From the NCBI RefSeq assembly GCF_000243095.1, contig NZ_AHJE01000019.1, positions 1-64,000 on the forward strand: a stretch of 64,000 nt of DNA. The letters run 5' to 3'. Below, one piece after another: positions 1 to 7,226 of the stretch (the first letter of the stretch is position 1; every line of letters begins with the position of its first letter). The notes under the pieces are model-generated. The model was not told the origin of the DNA. It saw nothing but the letters and a program-made list of their open reading frames with translations, and did no database searches. Made by a program: the position numbers and the translations under genes. Source of the DNA: Cupriavidus basilensis OR16 (GTDB taxonomy: Bacteria > Pseudomonadota > Gammaproteobacteria > Burkholderiales > Burkholderiaceae).

Positions 1-294
1 TGGGGCGCGGAGAAGAAGAACCAGGTGGACTTCTACAACCGCCGCTTCGTCGCCGGCGAGCTGGACAACCAGAGCTTTGCCGAGATCGCCCGCGCCATGG
101 GGGCCGAGGGCATCGTGGTGGACAAGCTGGAGGACGTGGGCCCCGCGCTCAAGCGCGCCATCGACCTGCAGATGAACCACGGCAAGACCACCATCATCGA
201 GATCATGTGCACCCGCGAGCTCGGCGACCCGTTCCGCCGCGATGCGTTGGCCAAGCCCGTGCGCATGCTCGACAAGTACAAGGACTACGTTTGA
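1..294 (+). CDS. xsc: Sulfoacetaldehyde acetyltransferase, C-terminal part (first copy, cut by window edge)
   Basis: Only the last 97 codons are inside the window and the gene enters from the left edge. The frame reads WGAEKKNQVDFYNRRFVAGE and ends in KYKDYV. It is identical, base for base, to the end of the complete xsc at 5169-7001, through the stop codon and one base beyond. Xsc is a thiamine-diphosphate enzyme converting sulfoacetaldehyde plus phosphate to acetyl phosphate and sulfite; the part seen here is the end of its C-terminal ThDP-binding domain. pta follows 78 bp downstream, which is the usual partner order. Whether the unseen 5' part is intact cannot be told. Confidence 0.9.
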   Translation, partial: WGAEKKNQVDFYNRRFVAGELDNQSFAEIARAMGAEGIVVDKLEDVGPALKRAIDLQMNHGKTTIIEIMCTRELGDPFRRDALAKPVRMLDKYKDYV

Positions 295-371
295 GCCAGT
301 GAGCTGGCGGGCGTTTGGCCGGAAGCGGCGCCCGCTGCTTCCGGCCATATTCCATTCTGAGCGAACCCATC

Positions 372-1421
372 ATGAAAGCGATCAACCGCATCATCGAGCG
401 CGCCCGCGCCGAACCCAGGCGCATCGTGCTGTGCGAGGCCGAAGACCCGCGCATCCTGCAGGGCGCGCAACGCGCGACCCGCGAGGGCATCGCGCGCATC
501 GTGCTGGTGGGCGACGCGGCGCGCATCCGCCAGGCCGCCGCCAGCGAGGACATCGACCTGGCCGGCATAGACGTGATCGACCCCGCCACCTCCGCGCTCA
601 CGCCGTCCCTGGCGCAGAAGCTGTTCGCGTTGCGCGCGAAAAAGGGCATGACACTGGACGAAGCCAGGCGCGAAGTGCTCAGGCCCCTGTGTTTCGCCAA
701 CCTGATGGTGCGCCTGGGCCATGCGGACGGCTCGGTGGCCGGCGCGGTGCACACCACCGCCGACGTGGTCCGCACCGCCATCCAGGTCATCGGCATTCAC
801 CCGGCATTCAAGCTGGTGTCGAGCTTCTTCCTGATGATGCTGTGCGAGCCGTTCCACGCCTTGAAGGGCGGCCTGATCTTTTCCGATTGCGGGCTGGTGG
901 TGGACCCCGACGCCTTCGAGCTGGCCGAGATCGCGATGGCAGCGGCCGATAGCGCGCAAAACCTGCTGATGGATGCGCCGCGCGTAGCCATGCTGTCGTT
1001 CTCCACCAGCGGCAGCGCCCGGCATGCCGCCGTCGACAAAGTGGTGGAAGCCACGCGCCTGGTGCAGGCCCGGCGCCCGGCGCTCGCCATCGATGGCGAC
1101 GTGCAGCTCGACGCCGCCATCGTGGCCGAGATCGCCAGGAAGAAGATCGAGCACTCCAAGGTGGAAGGCCGCGCCAATGTGCTGGTCTTTCCCAGCCTGG
1201 AAGCCGGCAATATCGGCTACAAGCTGGCCGAGCGCGTGGGCGGCGCCAAGGCGATCGGGCCCTTGCTGCAAGGGCTGCAAAAGCCGGCCAACGACCTGTC
1301 GCGCGGCTGCAGCGCCGACGATGTGTTCTACGTGATCGCCGTGACAGCGGTGCAGGCGCAAGCCGCCGCGCAGGAGCAGACGGAAGCCACGATGCCCACG
1401 ATGGCCGCGCAACTGCCATGA
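372..1421 (+). CDS. pta: Phosphate acetyltransferase, short form
   Basis: The 349-residue product matches the short, single-domain phosphotransacetylases (PTA_PTB fold) that convert acetyl phosphate to acetyl-CoA. Recognisable blocks are CEAEDPRIL near the N-terminus, AGAVHTTADVVRTA in the middle, and NVLVFPSLEAGNIGYKLAERVGGA followed by GPLLQGLQKPANDLSRG in the C-terminal active-site half. The ATG at 372 was chosen because MKAINRIIERAR is the normal family start; the frame is open 57 bases further up. It sits directly after xsc and uses the acetyl phosphate made by Xsc. Its stop overlaps the next start by 4 bases (ATGA), indicating translational coupling. Confidence 0.93.
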   Translation: MKAINRIIERARAEPRRIVLCEAEDPRILQGAQRATREGIARIVLVGDAARIRQAAASEDIDLAGIDVIDPATSALTPSLAQKLFALRAKKGMTLDEARREVLRPLCFANLMVRLGHADGSVAGAVHTTADVVRTAIQVIGIHPAFKLVSSFFLMMLCEPFHALKGGLIFSDCGLVVDPDAFELAEIAMAAADSAQNLLMDAPRVAMLSFSTSGSARHAAVDKVVEATRLVQARRPALAIDGDVQLDAAIVAEIARKKIEHSKVEGRANVLVFPSLEAGNIGYKLAERVGGAKAIGPLLQGLQKPANDLSRGCSADDVFYVIAVTAVQAQAAAQEQTEATMPTMAAQLP

Positions 1422-2179
1422 CCGCTGACCACTTGCTGCCGCTGCTCGCACTGATGGGCGCGGCAAGCTACTTCCAGACGGTAACCGGGTTCGGCCTCGG
1501 CATGATCGTGATGGGCGCGACCAGCGGGCTGGACCTCGCGCCGGTGGCCACCGTCGCCACGCTGGTGAGCCTGGTGACCCTGGCCAACAGCGCCGTGGCG
1601 CTGCCCGGCAAGCTGCATCACATCGACTGGCGCGCGGTAGGCGCGGCCACGCTCGGCATTCTGCCCTCGGTGGTGGTCGGCGTGCTGATCCTCGACTACC
1701 TGAGCAGCGCGGCCGCCGGCGTCCTGCAATTGCTGCTGGGCGCGGTGGTGCTCTACGGCGGCCTTAGCGCAGCGCTGCGCCCTGCGCCGCTGCTGCGGCG
1801 CTCCGGCGACCGCAGCTTCTTTGTCAGCGGCATCTTTGGCGGCTTGCTTAGCGGCATGTTCGGTGTATCCGGGCCACCGCTGATTTTTCAGTTCTATCGC
1901 CAGCCGCTGTCGCTGGTGGAGATACGCTGCGCGCTGATTCTTGTGTTCACCGCGACCTCGGTGACGCGTACCTTGTTCAGTGCGTGGCAGGGGCAGCTCG
2001 GTGCCGAGATCTGGCTGCAGGCGGCGCTCGCCGTGCCGGTTGTGACATTGACCACGATTGCGGCCCGGCGCTTTCCGCCGCCGCTTTCGGCGGTGGCAAC
2101 GCGGCGGATCGCGTTTGGGGTGCTGGTGGTGATCGGCGGGTATTTGATGCTGCCGGGGTTGATTGACCTGGTGACCTAG
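1418..2179 (+). CDS. tauE: TauE/SafE family sulfite/anion exporter
   Basis: A 253-residue, strongly hydrophobic membrane protein with about eight predicted helices. It shows the repeated-half architecture of the TauE/SafE (DUF81) family: an N-terminal GAASYFQTVTGFGLGM block and a second-half SGIFGGLLSGMFGVSGPPLIF block. The start overlaps the pta stop (ATGA), so it belongs to the xsc-pta operon. In taurine degraders, members of this family next to xsc are proposed to export sulfite released by Xsc. The symbol rests on family plus context; substrate is inferred. Confidence 0.82.
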   Translation: MTADHLLPLLALMGAASYFQTVTGFGLGMIVMGATSGLDLAPVATVATLVSLVTLANSAVALPGKLHHIDWRAVGAATLGILPSVVVGVLILDYLSSAAAGVLQLLLGAVVLYGGLSAALRPAPLLRRSGDRSFFVSGIFGGLLSGMFGVSGPPLIFQFYRQPLSLVEIRCALILVFTATSVTRTLFSAWQGQLGAEIWLQAALAVPVVTLTTIAARRFPPPLSAVATRRIAFGVLVVIGGYLMLPGLIDLVT

Positions 2180-2263
2180 CTTGCCAAGCTGGGACCGCCC
2201 CCAATTTTTATCCGCATACCCCTTGTATTTTTCGCCAGGTGCGATATAGTCCTGCCCTCGCGT

Positions 2264-2340
2264 GCGGCTGTAGCTCAGTTGGATAGAGTACTTGGCTACG
2301 AACCAAGGGGTCGTGGGTTCGAATCCTGCCAGCCGCACCA
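2264..2340 (+). tRNA. tRNA-Arg (anticodon ACG)
   Basis: A full cloverleaf can be folded by eye. The 7-bp acceptor stem is GCGGCTG/CAGCCGC, the D arm contains AGCTCAGTTGGATAGAG, the anticodon stem-loop is CTTGG-CTACGAA-CCAAG with anticodon ACG, the T arm is GTGGG-TTCGAAT-CCTGC, and CCA is encoded. It is 77 nt long and followed by a rho-independent terminator. Confidence 0.97.
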
Positions 2341-2359
2341 CCTGACACGAGTAGCAAAC

Positions 2360-2396
2360 AACGGCTTAGAGAAATTTGATCTCTAAGCCGTTTTTG
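2360..2396 (+). terminator. Rho-independent terminator of tRNA-Arg
   Basis: A 12-bp stem, AACGGCTTAGAG/CTCTAAGCCGTT, with a 9-nt loop is followed by a T-rich stretch. It lies 19 bp past the tRNA end and separates it from the convergent CobT-like gene. Confidence 0.88.
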
Positions 2397-2419
2397 CGTT
2401 TTGCCGCACGAGCGCGCCC

Positions 2420-3010
2420 TCACCGCCGCCCCCCAATCCACCGCACAATCTCCCCAAACACCGGCATATCCATCGGCACCGACAAGTCGAGCGCCAGGCA
2501 GCGGCGGTAGTACGGACTGAGGTCGAGCCCCACGCCAAGCCCCAGCACCTCCACGTCGCGCAGCGTTTCGTGCCGCGCCACCACTTCCTTCAGGTGGTTG
2601 TCCAGGTAGAACGCATCGTTGGCTTGCCCCGTGGCGCTGTCCATCGGGCTGCCGTCGGAGACCACGATCAGGATCCGGCGGGCCTCGGCGCGCGCCAGCA
2701 GCCGCGCGCACGCCCACTCGACTGCTTCCCCGTCGACACCTTCACGGAACAGGTCGGCCTTGAACAGCGCGGCGATGTTCGCGCGGGCACGCCGCCAGCT
2801 GGTGGCGGCGTCCTTGAACACCATGTGGCAGGTTTCATTCAGCCGCCCGGGATGCGCGGGCCGGCCGTGGGCCAGCCAGTCGAGCCGCGCGCGGCCGCCA
2901 TTCCACGCGCCGGTGGTGAAGCCCAGCACCTCGCTGGCCACGCCGGCTTGGTCGAGCGCGCGCGCGAGGATGTCGACCATCATGGCGACCGGCTCGATAT
3001 GCGCTTTCAT
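2420..3010 (-). CDS. CobT-like VWA domain protein, C-terminal part lacking the MIDAS start
   Basis: The 196 residues match the VWA half of CobT-type cobaltochelatase-like proteins: MKAHIEPVAMMVDILARAL, LGFTTGAWNGG, HPGRLNE, LFREGVDGEAVEWA, ILIVVSDGSPMDS and LSPYYRR. Normally DxSGSM stands just before KAH, so this frame begins at the Met that would end the MIDAS motif. The preceding 30 to 40 residues, including DxSxS, are absent. The ATG overlaps the upstream partner's stop (TGATG). The two frames together look like one CobT gene with a frame-changing internal deletion, so metal-dependent VWA function is doubtful. It is the last gene of the unit divergent from xsc. Confidence 0.72.
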   Translation of the reverse strand: MKAHIEPVAMMVDILARALDQAGVASEVLGFTTGAWNGGRARLDWLAHGRPAHPGRLNETCHMVFKDAATSWRRARANIAALFKADLFREGVDGEAVEWACARLLARAEARRILIVVSDGSPMDSATGQANDAFYLDNHLKEVVARHETLRDVEVLGLGVGLDLSPYYRRCLALDLSVPMDMPVFGEIVRWIGGRR

Positions 3011-3996
3011 CAGGACCAGCCATCGCGCTGCGGCACGGCGAGCGATGCCGTCAGCGCGCGCGCCAGCCGTGCCACGTTGATGCCCTGTTCGGCGATGCGC
3101 CGGTCGAGACGTTCGCGGTACTCGGCCAGCAGCGCCTTGCGCGCCAGCGTGCCGGGGGCGATTTCCCGGTCGTAGCGCGTGGTGTAGGCGCGGTAGCCCT
3201 GGCCGGATGCCTGCAGCACACGGCTGTTGCCGGTGGCGGCCACGGCCATGGCTTCGAGCTCATCGTCCTCGCACCCGAGCGCCAGTGAGAACGCCACGCG
3301 CACGGCTTCGTTATCCGGATCTTCGTCATCGGCTTGCGCCCCGTCCGTGCGGGTGGCACGCAGCATCTCGCCCACCAGACGTGCCAGCTCGAGGGCATGG
3401 AGCGCAAACGCGCCCTGCTGCGCGCGGTGCCGGCGCAAGCCCGCCAGCGGCACGCCGAGCACTGGCACGATGGCTGCGCGCGTGGCTTCGATCAGGTCTT
3501 CGGTGTCTTCCAGCACCGGCCAGCCGGACAGGCGCGACCACGCGATCTGCGCTACGGTGTACAGCAGGATGCCAAGGTGGCTCTCGGCCAGGCCGCTGCG
3601 ATGGAACGCGCGGGACCAGGCCGCGAAGCGGTGGCGCAGGTTGTGCGCCAGGCCGGGCATCCCGGCCGGCAGTTGCGACTCGCAGCGCAGTTGTTCCAGC
3701 AGTTCGAACACCAGCCGTTCCACCGGATCTGCCGGGCACAGCCGCTTGTGCAGATCCGCGTCCGAATGCGCGAGCCGTAGTGCCGCCCCATCCGCCGCGC
3801 CGCGCAGGCAAGCGAAGTCGTCCGCCTGTGGGTCGGTGCGCAGGTGTGGCGCATGCAGCGGCAGCGGCCGCAGATCGCGGCACAGGCGGCCGTCACGATA
3901 ATGCAGCGCACCGTCGCCGGTCAGCGCGCGCACCACCGCCGCGCACAGGGCCTCGCGCTGCTGGCCGCGGCGGGCTGCCGGCCGGGGCGGCAGCAT
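3010..3996 (-). CDS. CobT-like protein, N-terminal part
   Basis: A 328-residue soluble protein resembling the N-terminal half of CobT-related cobaltochelatase subunits (helical region, DPVERLVFELLEQLRCES motif, acidic stretch DDEDPDNEAV, then EYRERLDRRIAEQG). In the family this leads into RDGW and, about 40 residues later, the VWA domain. Here it stops at QRDGWS and the VWA half resumes in another frame at 3010. Its start abuts the end of the CobS-like gene (shared base 3996), so the two are co-transcribed. Real cobalamin synthesis is not implied, as no other cob genes are nearby. A MoxR/VWA-type remodelling role is inferred. Confidence 0.7.
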   Translation of the reverse strand: MLPPRPAARRGQQREALCAAVVRALTGDGALHYRDGRLCRDLRPLPLHAPHLRTDPQADDFACLRGAADGAALRLAHSDADLHKRLCPADPVERLVFELLEQLRCESQLPAGMPGLAHNLRHRFAAWSRAFHRSGLAESHLGILLYTVAQIAWSRLSGWPVLEDTEDLIEATRAAIVPVLGVPLAGLRRHRAQQGAFALHALELARLVGEMLRATRTDGAQADDEDPDNEAVRVAFSLALGCEDDELEAMAVAATGNSRVLQASGQGYRAYTTRYDREIAPGTLARKALLAEYRERLDRRIAEQGINVARLARALTASLAVPQRDGWS

Positions 3997-4976
3997 CAGC
4001 GCGGCTCCGGCGCGCCGTCGAGCGCGGATTCCACTTCCCGGCCAAAACAGCGCTGAAAATACTCGCCCACGATCGGGCGCTCGGCGTCATCGCATTTATT
4101 GAGAAAGCTCAGCCGGAACGCCAGCGCCGGATCGCGGAAGATCTGGCAGTTCTCCGCCCAGCTGATCACCGTGCGCGGCGACATCAGCGTGGACAGGTCG
4201 CCCGTGGCAAAACCCTTGCGCGTGAGCTCGGCCACGCTCACCATCGATGCGATCAGCGCGCGGCCGGCGTCATCCGCCAGCGCCGGCACGCGGGCCAGCA
4301 CGATGCCGGCCTCTTCCGCGCGCGGCAGGTAGTTGAGCGTGGCGACCACGTTCCAGCGGTCCATCTGCGCGTGATTCAGCATCTGGGTGCCGTGGTACAG
4401 GCCGTTCAGGTTGCCAAGCCCCACCGTGTTGGTGGTGGCGAACAGGCGGAACGCCGGATGGGGATGGATCACGCGGTTCTGGTCGAGCAGCGTGAACTTG
4501 CCGTCGCGCTCCAGCATGCGCTGGATCACGAACATCACATCGGGGCGTCCCGCATCGTATTCGTCGAAGATCAGCGCCACCGGGCGCTGCAGCGCCCACG
4601 GCACGATGCCTTCCTGGAACTCGGTGACCTGGCGGCCGTCGCGTACCACGATGGCGTCCTTGCCGACCAGGTCCAGGCGGCTGATATGGCCGTCCAGGTT
4701 CACCCGCACACAAGGCCAGTTCAGCCGCGCCGCCACCTGTTCGATATGGGTGGATTTGCCGGTGCCGTGCAGGCCCTGCACCATCACGCGGCGGTCCCGC
4801 GTAAAGCCGGCCAGTATCGCCAGCGTCACTTCCGGATTGAAGCGGTAGGCCTCGTCGATTTCCGGAACGTGATCGTCCCGCTCGCTGAACGCCGGCACCA
4901 TCAGCCCGGAGTCGATGCCAAACAGGGTGCGTGCCGCGACCATCTTGTCCGGCTTGCCAGTCACGATATCCATCAC
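3996..4976 (-). CDS. CobS-like AAA+ ATPase (MoxR/cobaltochelatase small-subunit type)
   Basis: A 326-residue AAA+ ATPase. It has Walker A GLHGTGKST around residue 70, Walker B ALIFDEYDAG, and sensor region RLFATTNTVGLG, all in the arrangement of CobS (IDEAYRFNPEVTLAILAGF upstream, ADDAGRALIASMVSVAELTR downstream). The start is a GTG at 4976 or the next-codon ATG at 4973; AAGGAG lies 6 to 9 bases upstream. It is divergent from xsc across a 192-bp intergenic region and is followed immediately by the CobT-like pair. ATPase plus VWA pairs act as chaperones that insert metals or activate enzymes; a link to the taurine pathway is inferred only from position. Confidence 0.82.
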   Translation of the reverse strand: MMDIVTGKPDKMVAARTLFGIDSGLMVPAFSERDDHVPEIDEAYRFNPEVTLAILAGFTRDRRVMVQGLHGTGKSTHIEQVAARLNWPCVRVNLDGHISRLDLVGKDAIVVRDGRQVTEFQEGIVPWALQRPVALIFDEYDAGRPDVMFVIQRMLERDGKFTLLDQNRVIHPHPAFRLFATTNTVGLGNLNGLYHGTQMLNHAQMDRWNVVATLNYLPRAEEAGIVLARVPALADDAGRALIASMVSVAELTRKGFATGDLSTLMSPRTVISWAENCQIFRDPALAFRLSFLNKCDDAERPIVGEYFQRCFGREVESALDGAPEPR

Positions 4977-5168
4977 ATCGGTCTCCTTGGGGCGCTGCCC
5001 TTTCAGCCATGATAGAGCAGTTTCAATTTTAGATACAAAACATCTCGTTTATTGAAATCACCTATTGACCTTGGACTGATGTCGACCTACATTTCCAATA
5101 ACAATAATTTTCGGGACATATAGTTCCGTTTTGATAACCATTTTTGACTACCATATCGGAGACACGCC
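4977..5168. promoter_or_regulatory. Divergent promoter region between cobS-like gene and xsc
   Basis: This 192-bp stretch is distinctly AT-rich compared with both flanking genes and must hold the promoters for both directions. Around 5066-5090 the segment TTGACCTTGGACTGAT-GTCGACCTAC contains two imperfect GAC-centred half repeats about 11 bp apart. That resembles the direct-repeat layout bound by MocR-type TauR proteins, but the match is weak. An xsc ribosome site (CGGAGA) lies at about 5157. Confidence 0.4.
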
Positions 5169-7001
5169 ATGAGCGAACACCTGCCTGAAGCCCTCAAGAC
5201 CGCCGCGCTGCCCGCCACCACTGGCCCGCAGGAGATGACCCCATCGGAAGCCTTCGTCGAGACCCTGGCCGCCAACGGCGTCACCGACATGTTCGGCATC
5301 ATGGGTTCGGCCTTCATGGACGCCATGGACATCTTCGCCCCCGCCGGCATCCGCCTCATCCCCGTGGTCCACGAGCAAGGCGCTGGCCATATGGCCGACG
5401 GCTATGCCCGCGTCTCCGGCCGCCACGGCGTCGTCATCGGCCAGAACGGCCCCGGCATCAGCAACTGCGTCACCGCCATCGCCGCCGCTTACTGGGCACA
5501 TAGCCCGGTCGTCATCGTCACCCCCGAGGCCGGCACCATGGGCATTGGCCTGGGCGGCTTCCAGGAAGCCAAGCAGTTGCCGATGTTCCAGGAGTTCACC
5601 AAGTACCAGGGCCACGTCACCCACCCGGCCCGCATGGCCGAGTTCACCGGCCGCTGCTTTGACCGCGCCATGGCCGAGATGGGCCCGACCCAGCTCAATA
5701 TCCCGCGCGACTACTTCTACGGACAGATCAAGGCCGAGATCCCCCTGCCCCAGCGCCTGGACCGTGGCCCCGGCGGCGACCAGCGCCTGAACGAAGCCGC
5801 CGAACTGATCGCCAAGGCCAAGTTCCCCGTCATCATCTCCGGCGGCGGCGTGGTCATGGCCGATGCCATCGCCGAGTGCCAGGCGCTGGCCGAGCGCCTG
5901 GGCGCCCCGGTGGTCAACAGCTACCTGCATAACGACTCCTTCCCCGCCAGCCATCCGCTGTGGTGCGGCCCGCTCGGCTACCAGGGCTCCAAGGCGGCCA
6001 TGAAGCTGCTCGCCCGCGCCGACGTCGTCATCGCCCTCGGCTCGCGCCTCGGACCCTTCGGCACCCTGCCCCAGCACGGCATGGACTACTGGCCCAAGCA
6101 CGCCAAGATCATCCAGATCGATGCCGACCACAAGATGCTCGGCCTGGTGAAGAAGATCTCGGTGGGCATCTGCGGCGATGCCAAGGCCGCCGCCGTGGCG
6201 CTGACCGAGCGCCTGGCCGGCCGCACGCTGGCCTGCGACGCCTCCCGCGAAGACCGCGCCGGCCAGATCGCCGCCGAGAAAGCCGCCTGGGAGAAGGAGC
6301 TCGACGAGTGGACCCACGAGCGCGACCCGTACAGCCTGGACATGATCGAGGAGCAGAAGCAGGAGCGCACGCCCACCGGCGGCCACTACCTGCACCCGCG
6401 CCAGGTCCTGCGCGAGCTGGAAAAGGCCATGCCCGAAGACGTGATGGTGTCCACCGACATCGGCAACATCAACTCGGTCGCCAACAGCTACCTGCGCTTC
6501 AACAAGCCGCGCAGCTTCTTCGCCGCCATGAGCTGGGGCAACTGCGGCTATGCCTTCCCCACCATCATGGGCGCCAAGGTCGCCGCGCCCCATCGCCCCG
6601 CCGTGTCCTACGCCGGTGACGGCGCCTGGGGCATGAGCCTGATGGAGACCATGACCGCCGTGCGCCACAATATCCCGGTCACCGCCGTGGTGTTCCACAA
6701 CCGCCAGTGGGGCGCGGAGAAGAAGAACCAGGTGGACTTCTACAACCGCCGCTTCGTCGCCGGCGAGCTGGACAACCAGAGCTTTGCCGAGATCGCCCGC
6801 GCCATGGGGGCCGAGGGCATCGTGGTGGACAAGCTGGAGGACGTGGGCCCCGCGCTCAAGCGCGCCATCGACCTGCAGATGAACCACGGCAAGACCACCA
6901 TCATCGAGATCATGTGCACCCGCGAGCTCGGCGACCCGTTCCGCCGCGATGCGTTGGCCAAGCCCGTGCGCATGCTCGACAAGTACAAGGACTACGTTTG
7001 A
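5169..7001 (+). CDS. xsc: Sulfoacetaldehyde acetyltransferase (complete copy)
   Basis: A 610-residue ThDP-dependent enzyme of normal Xsc length. The N-terminal PYR domain contains SEAFVETLAANGVTDMFGIMGSAFMDAMD and VHEQGAGHMADGYAR, with the ThDP-activating Glu in HEQ. The central domain follows (VISGGGVVMADAIA), and the C-terminal PP domain has the GDGAWGMSLMET metal-binding motif and WGAEKKNQVDFY. It converts sulfoacetaldehyde and phosphate to sulfite and acetyl phosphate. Start ATG 5169 has CGGAGA upstream. The last 294 coding bases duplicate those at the left window edge exactly. Confidence 0.96.
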   Translation: MSEHLPEALKTAALPATTGPQEMTPSEAFVETLAANGVTDMFGIMGSAFMDAMDIFAPAGIRLIPVVHEQGAGHMADGYARVSGRHGVVIGQNGPGISNCVTAIAAAYWAHSPVVIVTPEAGTMGIGLGGFQEAKQLPMFQEFTKYQGHVTHPARMAEFTGRCFDRAMAEMGPTQLNIPRDYFYGQIKAEIPLPQRLDRGPGGDQRLNEAAELIAKAKFPVIISGGGVVMADAIAECQALAERLGAPVVNSYLHNDSFPASHPLWCGPLGYQGSKAAMKLLARADVVIALGSRLGPFGTLPQHGMDYWPKHAKIIQIDADHKMLGLVKKISVGICGDAKAAAVALTERLAGRTLACDASREDRAGQIAAEKAAWEKELDEWTHERDPYSLDMIEEQKQERTPTGGHYLHPRQVLRELEKAMPEDVMVSTDIGNINSVANSYLRFNKPRSFFAAMSWGNCGYAFPTIMGAKVAAPHRPAVSYAGDGAWGMSLMETMTAVRHNIPVTAVVFHNRQWGAEKKNQVDFYNRRFVAGELDNQSFAEIARAMGAEGIVVDKLEDVGPALKRAIDLQMNHGKTTIIEIMCTRELGDPFRRDALAKPVRMLDKYKDYV

Positions 7002-7070
7002 GAGCTGAGCAGACAAGCGCGTGACCATCGCTTGACCCGGGCATGCCGGGCAGAGCATGATCCGAACCCA

Positions 7071-7107
7071 GCGGCAGGCGGCGCATGCGATACGCACCGC
7101 CTGCCGC
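7071..7107. repeat. Perfect 11-bp inverted repeat downstream of xsc
   Basis: GCGGCAGGCGG and its complement are separated by 15 bases, 70 bp after the xsc stop. There is no following T-run, so it may be a 3' mRNA-stabilising hairpin or partial terminator between xsc and the permease rather than a classic terminator. Confidence 0.6.
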
Positions 7108-7226
7108 AACCCGCTCCGGTGTCATCGAGCGCGACCACAGCCCCGGGCGGCGAGCCATTCGCCGACCTAAGACCTACTATATAAGCTGTGGCGCGTGACC
7201 CCTGGGCCTAGCAGGAGACAAGCAAA

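Noticed and set aside
2420-4976. True aerobic cobalamin cobaltochelatase
   Set aside because: No CobN or other cobalamin genes nearby and the CobT-like gene is broken; only family resemblance is claimed.
3207-5012. 601-codon plus-strand open frame over the cobTS-like genes
   Set aside because: Shadow of well-supported minus-strand genes; Arg/Ala/Pro-rich translation.
5148-7109. 653-codon minus-strand open frame across xsc
   Set aside because: It is antisense to the clearly coding xsc; long antisense frames are expected in very GC-rich genes, and the translation is His/Gly/Asp-rich without motifs.
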